DNA from: Desulfobacterales bacterium
GTDB lineage: Bacteria; Desulfobacterota; Desulfobacteria; Desulfobacterales; Desulfosarcinaceae
Assembly (NCBI GenBank): GCA_016218685.1
Contig: JACRDD010000004.1
Coordinates: 411,583 to 475,582, forward strand
Direction of reading: 5' to 3'
Length of the DNA stretch: 64,000 nt
Part shown: positions 8,207 through 15,902 of the stretch, piece by piece
Numbering within the stretch: position 1 is the stretch's first letter
Layout: every line of letters begins with the position of its first letter
Notes under the pieces: model-generated
Database searches by the model: none
The model's input: the letters and a program-made list of their open reading frames with translations, nothing else
Told to the model about the DNA's origin: nothing
Made by a program: the position numbers and the translations under genes

Positions 8207-9208
8207 ATGACCGAAAAAAATATTCAAGTGCTTCTGGCCCGTCGTCCGGAAGGCCAGGTACAGACGAGCGACTTTAAAATCGTGGAGACGCCGCTGCCGG
8301 ATATCGCCGACGGCCAATTGCTGGTGCGCAACCACTATCTCTCCCTGGACCCTTACATGCGCGGCCGCATGAGCGCTGCCAAATCCTATGCCCAATCGGT
8401 AAATATCGGCGAGGTGATGGTCGGCGGCACGGTGGGACAGGTGGTGGCCTCCCGGCATGCTGGATTCAAGGTCGGCGACCATGTGGTAGGCTTCCTGGGC
8501 TGGCAACTTTATGGGGTCAGCGACGGCACCGCACTGATTCGGATCGACACAAGCGGCATCCCCTTGAGCGCCTACCTGGGCGTGATGGGCATGCCGGGAG
8601 CCACGGCTTATGTGGGGTTGATGGATATCGGCCAGCCCAAACCCGGCGAGACCGTGGTGGTCTCGGCGGCCTCGGGGGCCGTCGGCAGCGTGGTCGGACA
8701 GATCGCCAAAATCAAGGGCTGCCGGGCGGTGGGCATTGCCGGCGGTCCGGATAAGTGCACCTATGTCGTTAAGGAATTGGGTTTCGATGCCTGCATCGAC
8801 TACAAGCAGGGGCGGTTGGCCGAAGATCTGGCCAAAGCCGCGCCCAAGGGCATCGATGTTTACTTTGAGAATGTCGGCGGGCCGATCTTCGACACGGTTC
8901 TTACGCGCATGAATCCCTTCGGACGCATTCCCTTGTGCGGCTTGATCTCCCAATACAACGCCATCGAACCGTACGGCCTGAAGAATGTCGGCAGTCTTCT
9001 GATCAACCGCATCAAGCTGCAGGGCTTCATCGTCTCCGACCACCTGGTGCGCTGGCCCGAGGCTTTCGAGGATATCGGCCAGTGGCTTAAGGAAGGCCGG
9101 ATCAAATATCGCGAAAGCATCGCCCAGGGCATCGAGAACGCCCCGGCAGCCTTCATCGGTCTGTTGGCCGGGAAGAATTTCGGCAAACAGTTGGTCAAGC
9201 TCATTTAG
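8207..9208 (+). CDS. NADP-dependent oxidoreductase of the leukotriene/curcumin reductase type
   Basis: The 333-residue MDR protein has the signature of the zinc-free double-bond reductase group: LSLDPYMRGRMS near residue 46, GMPGATAYVGL around 126, VSAASGAVGSVVGQIAK for NADP binding and DVYFENVGGPIFDTVL after it. This matches the CurA and prostaglandin/leukotriene B4 dehydrogenase group, which reduces alpha,beta-unsaturated ketones with NADPH. The physiological substrate cannot be told from sequence. It probably shares a transcript with the upstream quinone reductase and ends ten bases from the convergent flavin reductase gene. Confidence 0.9.
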   Translation: MTEKNIQVLLARRPEGQVQTSDFKIVETPLPDIADGQLLVRNHYLSLDPYMRGRMSAAKSYAQSVNIGEVMVGGTVGQVVASRHAGFKVGDHVVGFLGWQLYGVSDGTALIRIDTSGIPLSAYLGVMGMPGATAYVGLMDIGQPKPGETVVVSAASGAVGSVVGQIAKIKGCRAVGIAGGPDKCTYVVKELGFDACIDYKQGRLAEDLAKAAPKGIDVYFENVGGPIFDTVLTRMNPFGRIPLCGLISQYNAIEPYGLKNVGSLLINRIKLQGFIVSDHLVRWPEAFEDIGQWLKEGRIKYRESIAQGIENAPAAFIGLLAGKNFGKQLVKLI

Positions 9209-9217
9209 AAGCCAAGG

Positions 9218-9778
9218 CTATTTCAAAGCTTTTCCGGAGCTCCAGGCCTGGCCGATTCTTTCGCCCACGGACCAATAGCCATTGTCCGGCATGGTCAGGG
9301 TGAAGGGCTTGATCTTCTGAACATCCAGTCGGCCGTCGGTCATGTATTTTTCTTCGGTGAAAAGCTCTTTGGGCTCTCCGATATAAAGCGTGTCGGCCGG
9401 CAGCGCGACGGTTTGCACCACCTCACAGGCCATGCGGACCGGGCACTCGGCGATCAGCGGCGCCTTGGATAACTGGCCGTAGAAGACTTCGAAAATCTGG
9501 GATTTGTCGCGTTTGGCGCCCGTGACCAGGCCGCAGTAATCGGTCTTCTCCATCAGGGAGACATCGGGAATATTGATGCTGAACTGCCGGTTTTCTTCGA
9601 TGCCCTGGTTGGTGTGATGGCGGCCCAATGCTACCGCGAACAAAGGCGGTTTGGCATTGACCCGCGATACCCAGGCCACGGCCATGAAGTTGGCTTTGCC
9701 TGCCACCACCGCACCCACCAACACCATCGGCATGGGATACAAAAATGCCGCGCCATTATCCAATTTGATTCTGGCCAT
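9218..9778 (-). CDS. Flavin reductase-like (flavoredoxin type) FMN-binding protein
   Basis: The 186-residue protein has the FMN-binding split-barrel pattern of the flavin reductase family: NFMAVAWVSRVNAKPPLFAVALG, then HHTNQGIEENRQFSINIP and DYCGLVTGAKRDKSQIF. Anaerobic members of this family, such as Desulfovibrio flavoredoxin, shuttle electrons through bound FMN rather than reducing free flavin. It is cytoplasmic. It is transcribed opposite to the two reductases and downstream of the dehydrogenase at 9860-10753, with which it could share a transcript. Confidence 0.88.
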   Translation of the reverse strand: MARIKLDNGAAFLYPMPMVLVGAVVAGKANFMAVAWVSRVNAKPPLFAVALGRHHTNQGIEENRQFSINIPDVSLMEKTDYCGLVTGAKRDKSQIFEVFYGQLSKAPLIAECPVRMACEVVQTVALPADTLYIGEPKELFTEEKYMTDGRLDVQKIKPFTLTMPDNGYWSVGERIGQAWSSGKALK

Positions 9779-9859
9779 GGTTCATCCTTTCGATTCAGTG
9801 GTTGATTTCCCAAAAACGCCTATCAGCGGATACATCTATACCAGTGGCGGCCGTGGCGA

Positions 9860-10753
9860 TCAATCCAGGCCGGCCTCGGCGCGCACTTCGGCGGCGATGG
9901 CCGTCCAGTCCTGTTCGGCCCGGCCGTGGGCCAGCGCGGCCAGGAAACGGCTTTCGAGCACCTCGGCAAAGCGCATGGGCGCGGCCGCTTCGGCGGCGGT
10001 GGTCTTGATCAAACGGATATCCTTGAGCCCCAGGGGAAGCTTGAACAGGGGCGGGCTGAAAGTACCTTCCAGGATCTGGCGCCCATAGTTCTGGTAGATC
10101 GGACAGGCGAAGCTGGTCTGGGTCAGGGCGGTCATCAGCGTTTGGGCATCGCCGCCGTTCTTTTCGACGAAGGCGGCGGCTTCGGCCATGCTTTCGATGG
10201 CTGCGGCAATCAGGAAGTTGGCGCCCAGTTTGGCCACGTTGGCCTGGGCCGGGTCCGGGCCGAAGTCGAACACCCGCGCCCCCAGCCGTTCGAGCAGCGG
10301 CAGGGCCCGGGCCTTGCCTTCGGCCGGGCCGGCGACGAAGTAGGTCTGCTTGCGGGCCCGCACGGCATCCGGTCGGCCCATGACCGGAGCGGCCACGTAA
10401 TATCCGTTGAAGTCGGTCTGCTGCCGGGCCAGGCGCGCAGCCGTGCGTGGCAGGATGGTGCTCATGGAGACATGCACCCCGCCCGAGCCCAGGCGCCGGG
10501 CCAGTTCTCCTTCCGGCCCGACGACGGCCTCGAGGGCCGGATCGTCGGCGACGCAACTGAGCACCAGGCCGCTTGTTTCGGCCACCTCCCACGGCTGTTC
10601 GACGGCCTGGGCGCCGGCTTTGAGCAGTGGTGCGCATTTTTGCCTATCGCGGTTGTAGATGCGCAGTCGGAAGCCGTCGGCCAGAAGGTTCTCGGCCATG
10701 GGGGCGCCCAGCATGCCGGTGCCGATGAATCCGATGGTTTGCTTGTCTTGCAT
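9860..10753 (-). CDS. NAD(P)-dependent beta-hydroxyacid dehydrogenase (3-hydroxyisobutyrate dehydrogenase family)
   Basis: The 297-residue protein begins with the Rossmann motif GFIGTGMLGAPMAENLL and continues with YNRDRQKCAPL. The substrate-binding segment GGVHVSMSTILPRTA and the catalytic-lysine region AKLGANFLIAAAIESMAEA follow, matching the 3-hydroxyisobutyrate/tartronate semialdehyde family, which oxidises beta-hydroxyacids. The lysine in AKLGANF is the expected catalytic residue. I take the ATG at 10751-10753, which has AAAGGAA upstream and the Rossmann fold directly behind it; a longer version would add 13 residues. Substrate unknown. Confidence 0.9.
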   Translation of the reverse strand: MQDKQTIGFIGTGMLGAPMAENLLADGFRLRIYNRDRQKCAPLLKAGAQAVEQPWEVAETSGLVLSCVADDPALEAVVGPEGELARRLGSGGVHVSMSTILPRTAARLARQQTDFNGYYVAAPVMGRPDAVRARKQTYFVAGPAEGKARALPLLERLGARVFDFGPDPAQANVAKLGANFLIAAAIESMAEAAAFVEKNGGDAQTLMTALTQTSFACPIYQNYGRQILEGTFSPPLFKLPLGLKDIRLIKTTAAEAAAPMRFAEVLESRFLAALAHGRAEQDWTAIAAEVRAEAGLD

Positions 10754-10903
10754 CGTCGTTCCTTTCGTCCAGGTTGGCGTGAATGGCAACAAGCTAATAC
10801 CGAATCGGATAAAGTCCGCAAACCGCCCCGTTTCTTGAATCGCCGAATCTTGTATCTATATTGAACACCAATAACCTAAAATACTTCGTGAATGGAAGCC
10901 TGC

Positions 10904-11935
10904 ATGGAAACGATATTCAAATGGATCACGGGAGACAGAGAAGCTCTCGAGCCGAGGGACGATGCGTCCGCTTCGCGGCAAGCCGATGACCGGGATGTGG
11001 AACTTTTAGATGCCTATTCGCGGGCCGTTGTGGCCGTGGTGGAATCCGTGGGCCCGGCGGTGGTCAGCATTGCCGTCGGCAACCAACCCTCGGACCACGC
11101 CGCCGAGCCAATCGGTGCCGGGTCCGGAGTGGTGATCGCCCCGGACGGCTATATCCTGACCAACGATCACGTCGTCCAAAAGGCCAAGTCCCTTTCGGTC
11201 AGCCTCACGGATGGCACCAGCCTTGCGGCCACGCTCATCGGCAGCGATCCGGCCACGGATCTGGCCGTGATTCGCGCCAACGCCGCCTATCTGCCCTCTT
11301 GTACGCTGGGCAGCTCCGACCGGCTCAGGGTCGGTCAACTGGTCATTGCCATGGGCAATCCCTTCGGGTTTCAGTCCACCGTCTCCACCGGTGTGGTCAG
11401 CGCCCTGGGACGCGCCTTGCGCAGCACCCAGGGCCGCCTGATCGAGAACATCATTCAACATACGGCCCCCTTGAACCCCGGGAATTCCGGCGGAGCGCTG
11501 GTCAATTCCGCCGGCGAAGTGGTGGGCATCAACACGGCGATCATCGCCATGGCCCAGGGCATCGGCTTCTCGATCCCGGCCAACACAGCCCAATGGGTGG
11601 TCTCCCAGATCCTGACCCACGGCCGGGTACGGCGGGGAGCGTTCGGGATTGCCGCCCGGCAACGGCCGCTGGATCGGCGTCTGGTTCGCTTTCACGGATT
11701 GAAGAAGAATTATGCCGTGGAAGTCATCTCCGTGGAATCCAATGGCCCGGCCGGACGTGCCGGTCTGCGGAAGGGCGATTTGATCGTGGGCGTCAACGGC
11801 TCCGCAGTTCAAAGCGTGGATGACCTGCATCGTTTCCTTTCGGATTGGCCCATCGGACAGCCGGCGGAAATCGACATCCTGCGTGGCGCGGGTCGCGAAG
11901 TCCTGGGCATCGTCCCCCTGGAAGCCTCGGCCTAG
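10904..11935 (+). CDS. HtrA-like trypsin-fold serine protease with one PDZ domain, no obvious signal peptide
   Basis: The 343-residue protein has the complete triad of an S1C protease: His89 in TNDHVV, Asp119 in ATDLAVI and Ser195 in PGNSGG. One PDZ domain follows (residues about 250-340, with VESNGPAGRAGLRKGDLIVGVNG). Most HtrA/DegP proteins are exported, but this N-terminus is hydrophilic and acidic (FKWITGDREALEPRDD), with no signal peptide or membrane anchor, so it may act in the cytoplasm. The ATG at 10904 is favoured by GGAAG five bases before it; one 12 bases earlier is possible. It stands alone, divergent from the dehydrogenase. Confidence 0.88.
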   Translation: METIFKWITGDREALEPRDDASASRQADDRDVELLDAYSRAVVAVVESVGPAVVSIAVGNQPSDHAAEPIGAGSGVVIAPDGYILTNDHVVQKAKSLSVSLTDGTSLAATLIGSDPATDLAVIRANAAYLPSCTLGSSDRLRVGQLVIAMGNPFGFQSTVSTGVVSALGRALRSTQGRLIENIIQHTAPLNPGNSGGALVNSAGEVVGINTAIIAMAQGIGFSIPANTAQWVVSQILTHGRVRRGAFGIAARQRPLDRRLVRFHGLKKNYAVEVISVESNGPAGRAGLRKGDLIVGVNGSAVQSVDDLHRFLSDWPIGQPAEIDILRGAGREVLGIVPLEASA

Positions 11936-11952
11936 CCTATTATTTGCGTGCC

Positions 11953-12312
11953 TCAAAACTGCTTCGCATGCGCGACGGGCCGCACCTCAATGGACCCGCC
12001 GGCGGGCAGTGTCGGGATGCGCAGGGCGATGGCGATGGCTTCGTCGAGGTCGTTGCACTCCACCAGGTGGTAGCCGCCGATCTGCTCTTTGGTCTCCGCG
12101 AACGGGCCGTCGGTGATGGCCGGCCGGCCGTTCTTCAGGCGGACGCTCGTGGCCGACGAACTTTGCTTCAGCTTTGCGCCGGCGCGGTAGTGGCCGCTTT
12201 TTACGAGCTCCTGTTCCAACGTCTGGTAGGCGCTCATGATTTCCGCCCGCTGAGATTCGGGAAGCGCTTCCCAGCGCTGCTCATCGAAGCAACACATCAG
12301 CAAATATTGCAT
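11953..12312 (-). CDS. YciI/DGPF-domain protein
   Basis: The 119-residue protein is a single YciI-like (DGPF) domain: MQYLLMCCFDE at the start, [21 protein letters not shown] in the middle and the IEVRPV end strand. DGPF proteins take their name from that motif and are the typical companions of ECF42 sigma factors; their activity is not established. It is the last gene of the minus-strand ECF42 operon, separated from the VOC gene by a 33-base perfect hairpin. AGGAG precedes its start. Confidence 0.9.
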   Translation of the reverse strand: MQYLLMCCFDEQRWEALPESQRAEIMSAYQTLEQELVKSGHYRAGAKLKQSSSATSVRLKNGRPAITDGPFAETKEQIGGYHLVECNDLDEAIAIALRIPTLPAGGSIEVRPVAHAKQF

Positions 12313-12335
12313 GGATCGTTCTCCTTCTGGATTCC

Positions 12336-12368
12336 GGCGAAGGTCGGCGTTGTGCGCCGACCTTCGCC
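12336..12368 (-). other. Perfect 14-bp stem hairpin inside the DGPF operon
   Basis: GGCGAAGGTCGGCG and its exact complement flank a 5-base loop between the VOC gene and the last YciI gene. There is no T-run on either side, so it is not a standard terminator. It could be an mRNA-processing or stability element setting the level of the last gene, or a short mobile palindrome. Confidence 0.6.
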
Positions 12369-12385
12369 GTCTGAAACGGCTACAC

Positions 12386-12859
12386 TTACGCCTGCTTCAA
12401 GGTTTCGATGTCCAGCTTGGTCATCTTGAGCAGGGCCTGCATGACGCGTCCCGCTTTGGCGGGGTCCTTGTCCAGCAGCAGTTCTTCTAACACGTTGGGC
12501 ACGATCTGCCAGGAGACGCCGTACTTATCTCTGAGCCAGCCGCACGACTCTTTTTCTCCGCCCGCGGAGAGTTTCTCCCACAGCTCGTCCACTTCGGCCT
12601 GGTTCTGGCAATTGGCGATGAAGGAGATGGCCGGCGTGAAGGTGAACATCGGGCCGCCGTTCAACGCCAGGAAGGCTTGGCCGTCGAGTTCGAAACCGAT
12701 GGCCATGACCGACCCCTGGGGTCTTCCGGAGACTTCCGCGCTGGCTTTGTCATAGCGGGAAACGCTGTTGATTTTAGAGTTTTTGAAAATGGAGGCGTAA
12801 AACTGGACCGCCTCCTCCGCCTCGCTGTCGAACCACAAACAGGGTGTGAATTTATTCAT
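12386..12859 (-). CDS. VOC (PhnB/glyoxalase-like) family protein
   Basis: The 157-residue protein has the PhnB-like VOC pattern: [22 protein letters not shown] at the start, [13 protein letters not shown] in the middle and the [16 protein letters not shown] end. VOC proteins bind a divalent metal or small ligand in a paired beta-alpha-beta fold; PhnB-like ones often have no known reaction. Its ATG overlaps the stop of the YciI gene upstream (ATGA, four bases), and GGAGG lies seven bases before it. The coupling places it in the ECF42 sigma factor unit. A longer reading upstream in the same frame would run through the YciI gene and is not credible. Confidence 0.9.
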   Translation of the reverse strand: MNKFTPCLWFDSEAEEAVQFYASIFKNSKINSVSRYDKASAEVSGRPQGSVMAIGFELDGQAFLALNGGPMFTFTPAISFIANCQNQAEVDELWEKLSAGGEKESCGWLRDKYGVSWQIVPNVLEELLLDKDPAKAGRVMQALLKMTKLDIETLKQA

Positions 12860-13248
12860 GATGCCTCCTTTCGGCGCCGCTCGCTTTCGGCAATCATCGC
12901 TGCCAGGTCCTCGACGGGCCGGATCTCGAAGGGGCCGGCCTTTACGCCCGGGTGTCTGGACATCAGTTGGATGGCATGATTCAGGTCCCGGGCTTCGAGC
13001 ACGAGGATGCCGCCGATCTGTTCCTTGGTTTCGGTGAAGGGACCGTCGGTGGTAGATACTTTGCCGTCGCGCCAGCGCAGGGTGATCGTGTCGCGGGCGC
13101 TGGCCAGCGCTTCGCCGCCCGCGAAGTGGCCGTTCTTGCGCAGAACGTCGTCGTAGGCAAAGCATTCGTCCATCATCGCGTTGCGTTGGCGTTCGGGCGT
13201 TGCGTTCCACTTGTCTTCGTCTATGTATCCCAAGCATATGTATTTCAT
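12856..13248 (-). CDS. YciI/DGPF-domain protein
   Basis: The 130-residue single-domain protein starts [19 protein letters not shown] and carries the name-giving [15 protein letters not shown] motif near residue 70. It follows the ECF42 sigma gene by about 110 bases and overlaps the VOC gene by four. The start at 13246-13248 has AGGAGG six bases before it. In ECF42 groups, DGPF proteins are thought to be the conserved target genes of the sigma factor. A C-terminal tail after IRPVEDL is rich in charged residues ([10 protein letters not shown]). Confidence 0.9.
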   Translation of the reverse strand: MKYICLGYIDEDKWNATPERQRNAMMDECFAYDDVLRKNGHFAGGEALASARDTITLRWRDGKVSTTDGPFTETKEQIGGILVLEARDLNHAIQLMSRHPGVKAGPFEIRPVEDLAAMIAESERRRKEAS

Positions 13249-13357
13249 GGTTGCCTCCTGGTGACTCGATTGCATCGCGTCTTTGTTTTTTGGGTGCTTT
13301 CATCGGATAGTCGTTCGACACGGCCCAAAATCGACAAGCTGGAAAAAGCAGCCGATT

Positions 13358-14608
13358 TCAATCCGAAAGCGCCTCCAGTCGCCCCAGAAGAAATCTTCGC
13401 TCCGGTCCTTGCCGCGTCAGCCCCAAGGCACGTTCGTAAGCGGAACGAGCCTGGGCCGTTCTTCCGAGTCGCCGGCACAGGTCGGCCTGGGCCGCATGCG
13501 CCAGGTGATAGTCCGAAAGCGCGCCACTAGCCAGGAGGGCATCGATCAACGCCAGGCCCGCTTCCGGTCCGTCGCGCATGGCCACCGCCACGGCGCGGTT
13601 AAGGGTCACCACCGGCGACGGTTCCAGGCGCTGCAACAGGTCGTAATAACTGACGATCCTCCCCCAATCGGTAGCCGACACGTCGGTGGCCCGGGCATGC
13701 ACCGCGGCAATGGCCGCCTGGAGCGTATAGGTACCGAACCGGCGCGATGCGAGCGCCTGTTCCACCAGCGTAAGGCCTTCGTCGATCTGTGCCCGGTTCC
13801 AAAGGGTGCGGTCCTGGTTCTCCAACAGGATCAAATCGCCGGAGGGCGAGGTGCGCGCCTCACGCCGGGACTCCTGCAACAGCATCAGCGCCAGCAGGCC
13901 GACCGCTTCGGGCTCGGGCAGCAACCCGGCCAGCACCCGGCCCAGGCGAAGGGCTTCGCCCGAAAGGTCCGGCCGGGTCAGCGACGTGCCCGACGAGGCG
14001 GCATACCCTTCGTTGAACACGAGATAGATCACGCGCAGCACGGCATCGAGCCGCTCCGGCAGCTCTTTGGCGGCCGGCACCCGGTAAGGAATCCGGGCCT
14101 CCCGGATTTTGGCTTTGGCGCGCACGATGCGCTGGGCCAGCGTGGGCAGGGGAGTCAGAAAAGCGTGGGCGATCTCTTCGGTGCTCAGCGCGCACACCTC
14201 GCGCAGGGTCAGGGCCACCTGGGCATCCGGCGAAAGGGCCGGGTGACAGCAGGCGAAGATCAGGCGCAAGAGGTCATCGGCTACGCTCTCGATCGCGTCC
14301 ACCGGGAAATCGTTTCCCGGGGCCGCCGGCGGCCGCGCAAGATCGTCCAAGGCGTCGAAGCGGGCGCGCCGCCGAAGATGGTCGATGGCCTTGAAACGCC
14401 CCACCGACACCAGCCAGGCCCTGGGGCTGGCGGGAACGCCCTCCGACGGCCACTGTTCCAGGGCCGCCCGGAAGGCCTCATGCAGCGCCTCCTCGGCCAG
14501 GTCGAAATCGCCGAGCCGTCGAATCAGGGTGGCAAAGACCCGGCGCGACTCGGCACGGTAGATCGCCTCCACCGTTGCCCGCATTCGATCGGCAAGATCT
14601 GTGCTCAC
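13358..14608 (-). CDS. ECF42-type RNA polymerase sigma factor with C-terminal TPR-like extension
   Basis: The 416-residue protein is much longer than a plain ECF sigma factor. Region sigma-2 is at about residues 10-75 (AEEALHEAFRAALEQWP, SVGRFKAIDHLRRR) and sigma-4 at about 125-185 (ALTLREVCALSTEEIAHAFL). A helical extension to the end contains the ECF42/DUF6596 signature YLVFNEGYAASSG and TPR-like pairs (AIAAVHARA, YDLLQRLEPSPVVTLNRAVA). ECF42 factors have no anti-sigma factor; the C-terminal extension is thought to control them. It heads an operon with YciI and VOC proteins, and a YciI-VOC fusion is divergently encoded. Confidence 0.93.
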   Translation of the reverse strand: MSTDLADRMRATVEAIYRAESRRVFATLIRRLGDFDLAEEALHEAFRAALEQWPSEGVPASPRAWLVSVGRFKAIDHLRRRARFDALDDLARPPAAPGNDFPVDAIESVADDLLRLIFACCHPALSPDAQVALTLREVCALSTEEIAHAFLTPLPTLAQRIVRAKAKIREARIPYRVPAAKELPERLDAVLRVIYLVFNEGYAASSGTSLTRPDLSGEALRLGRVLAGLLPEPEAVGLLALMLLQESRREARTSPSGDLILLENQDRTLWNRAQIDEGLTLVEQALASRRFGTYTLQAAIAAVHARATDVSATDWGRIVSYYDLLQRLEPSPVVTLNRAVAVAMRDGPEAGLALIDALLASGALSDYHLAHAAQADLCRRLGRTAQARSAYERALGLTRQGPERRFLLGRLEALSD

Positions 14609-14930
14609 CGGCCCTGCTCCCGGGATGCCGGCCTCAGGAAAGCGTCATATTGGATTGGCTTGGGCGGGACGAATTTCGGGTGTTCCTTTCCGGGCATGGC
14701 CCATTTTAAAAAAGGATAATGAAGATCCGCTTTTTGGCAAGAATGCCCTCCCGGCGGCATCGACCGGTTGCGATGCGCCGGTCCGATTCCTACCCTTGTC
14801 CTGCCGGTCGAATAAATCCGACCAACGATGTCGAAATCGCCGGGCACCATTCGACTGTTATACAAAGCAGCGGCCCAAGCGGTCTTTCGGGCCGCACCGT
14901 CGTCCGACATTTCAACGAAAGGAGCCTGCC
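14609..14930. promoter_or_regulatory. Divergent intergenic region between the ECF42 sigma gene and the YciI-VOC fusion
   Basis: These 322 bases separate the sigma factor gene (minus) from the fusion gene (plus), so an autoregulated ECF42 promoter is likely within it. AAAGGAG lies just before the fusion gene at 14918-14924. I could not define a -35/-10 pair with confidence. Confidence 0.4.
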
Positions 14931-15818
14931 ATGCGTTTCATGATAATTGTCAAAGCCACCAAAGAATCAGAAGCCGGCCAAATGCCGGAAGAAGCCTTGA
15001 TCGCCGAAATGGCCAAGTACCATGAGGAACTGGCCGCCGCCGGCGTGCTGCGCGATGCCTCCGGTTTGCACTCCAGCGCCAAAGGGTGGCGCATCCAATA
15101 CGCGGGCAAGGAGCGCACCTTCGTCGATGGGCCCTTTGTCGAAGCCAAGGAGCTCATCGCCGGCTACACGATCATTGAAGTCAACTCCCGGGAAGAGGCA
15201 GTCCAATGGACCCGCCGATTTCCCAATCCGGCCATCAATGCCAAGCAGGGCGAGATCGAAGTGCGCCAGATGTTCGAACTGGAGGATTTCGGCCCCAGCG
15301 AAGGTATCGAACGTTTTCGCAAAATCGGCATGGGAAACAATATCCAACCCGTCCAGCCCATTCCCTGCGGCATGCACACGGTGACGCCCCATATCGTCTG
15401 TGCCGGGGCGGCCGAGGCCATCGAGTTTTACAAAAAGGCCTTCAATGCCGAAGAAGTGATGCGGGTCCCGGGGCCGGCGGGCAAACTGGTTCATGCCCAG
15501 ATCCGCATCGGCGATTCCACCGTGATGCTGGTGGACGAGTTCGCCGAATGGGAATCCTTCGGGCCCAAAACCCTCAAGGGCTCGCCGGTGACCATCCATC
15601 TTTATGTCGAAGAGGTCGATAAGTTTTTCGCCAGGGCCGTGGAAGCCGGAGCGAAGATAATTATGCCGCTGGAGAACACATTCTGGGGCGATCGCTATGG
15701 GGTCCTGCTCGATCCCTTCGGCCATCACTGGTCCTTGGCCACCCATGTGCGCAATGTGAGTCCGGAAGAGCTCCGGCAGGCGGCGCACAAGATGTTCAAC
15801 GATTCGACGCCCCACTGA
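14931..15818 (+). CDS. YciI(DGPF)-VOC fusion protein
   Basis: The 295-residue protein joins two domains that are separate genes on the other side of the sigma factor. Residues 1-120 are a YciI domain (MRFMIIVKATKESEAG, TFVDGPFVEAKELIAGY). Residues about 145-290 are a PhnB-like VOC domain (PHIVCAGAAEAIEFYKKAF, DSTVMLVDEF, FWGDRYGVLLDPFGHHWSLATH). The start is the ATG at 14931, with AAAGGAG six bases before it. A longer in-frame reading from 14601 lacks a ribosome site and would run back into the sigma gene. Its fused form supports a physical or functional link between the two protein types. Activity unknown. Confidence 0.93.
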   Translation: MRFMIIVKATKESEAGQMPEEALIAEMAKYHEELAAAGVLRDASGLHSSAKGWRIQYAGKERTFVDGPFVEAKELIAGYTIIEVNSREEAVQWTRRFPNPAINAKQGEIEVRQMFELEDFGPSEGIERFRKIGMGNNIQPVQPIPCGMHTVTPHIVCAGAAEAIEFYKKAFNAEEVMRVPGPAGKLVHAQIRIGDSTVMLVDEFAEWESFGPKTLKGSPVTIHLYVEEVDKFFARAVEAGAKIIMPLENTFWGDRYGVLLDPFGHHWSLATHVRNVSPEELRQAAHKMFNDSTPH

Positions 15819-15902
15819 AAAGCGAGCGTCCGGGCATAGGCCCGGGCGCGCATCCCTTCGGCTTGGAGCGCAACTTCCCTGGTGCGTCGTCGATTTGTTC
15901 GG

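Noticed and set aside
12386..13321. A 311-codon minus-strand open frame covering the VOC gene and its upstream YciI gene
   Set aside because: Only the last 157 codons are protein-like; the first half is the out-of-frame shadow of the YciI gene, and a strong ribosome site marks the VOC start at 12859.
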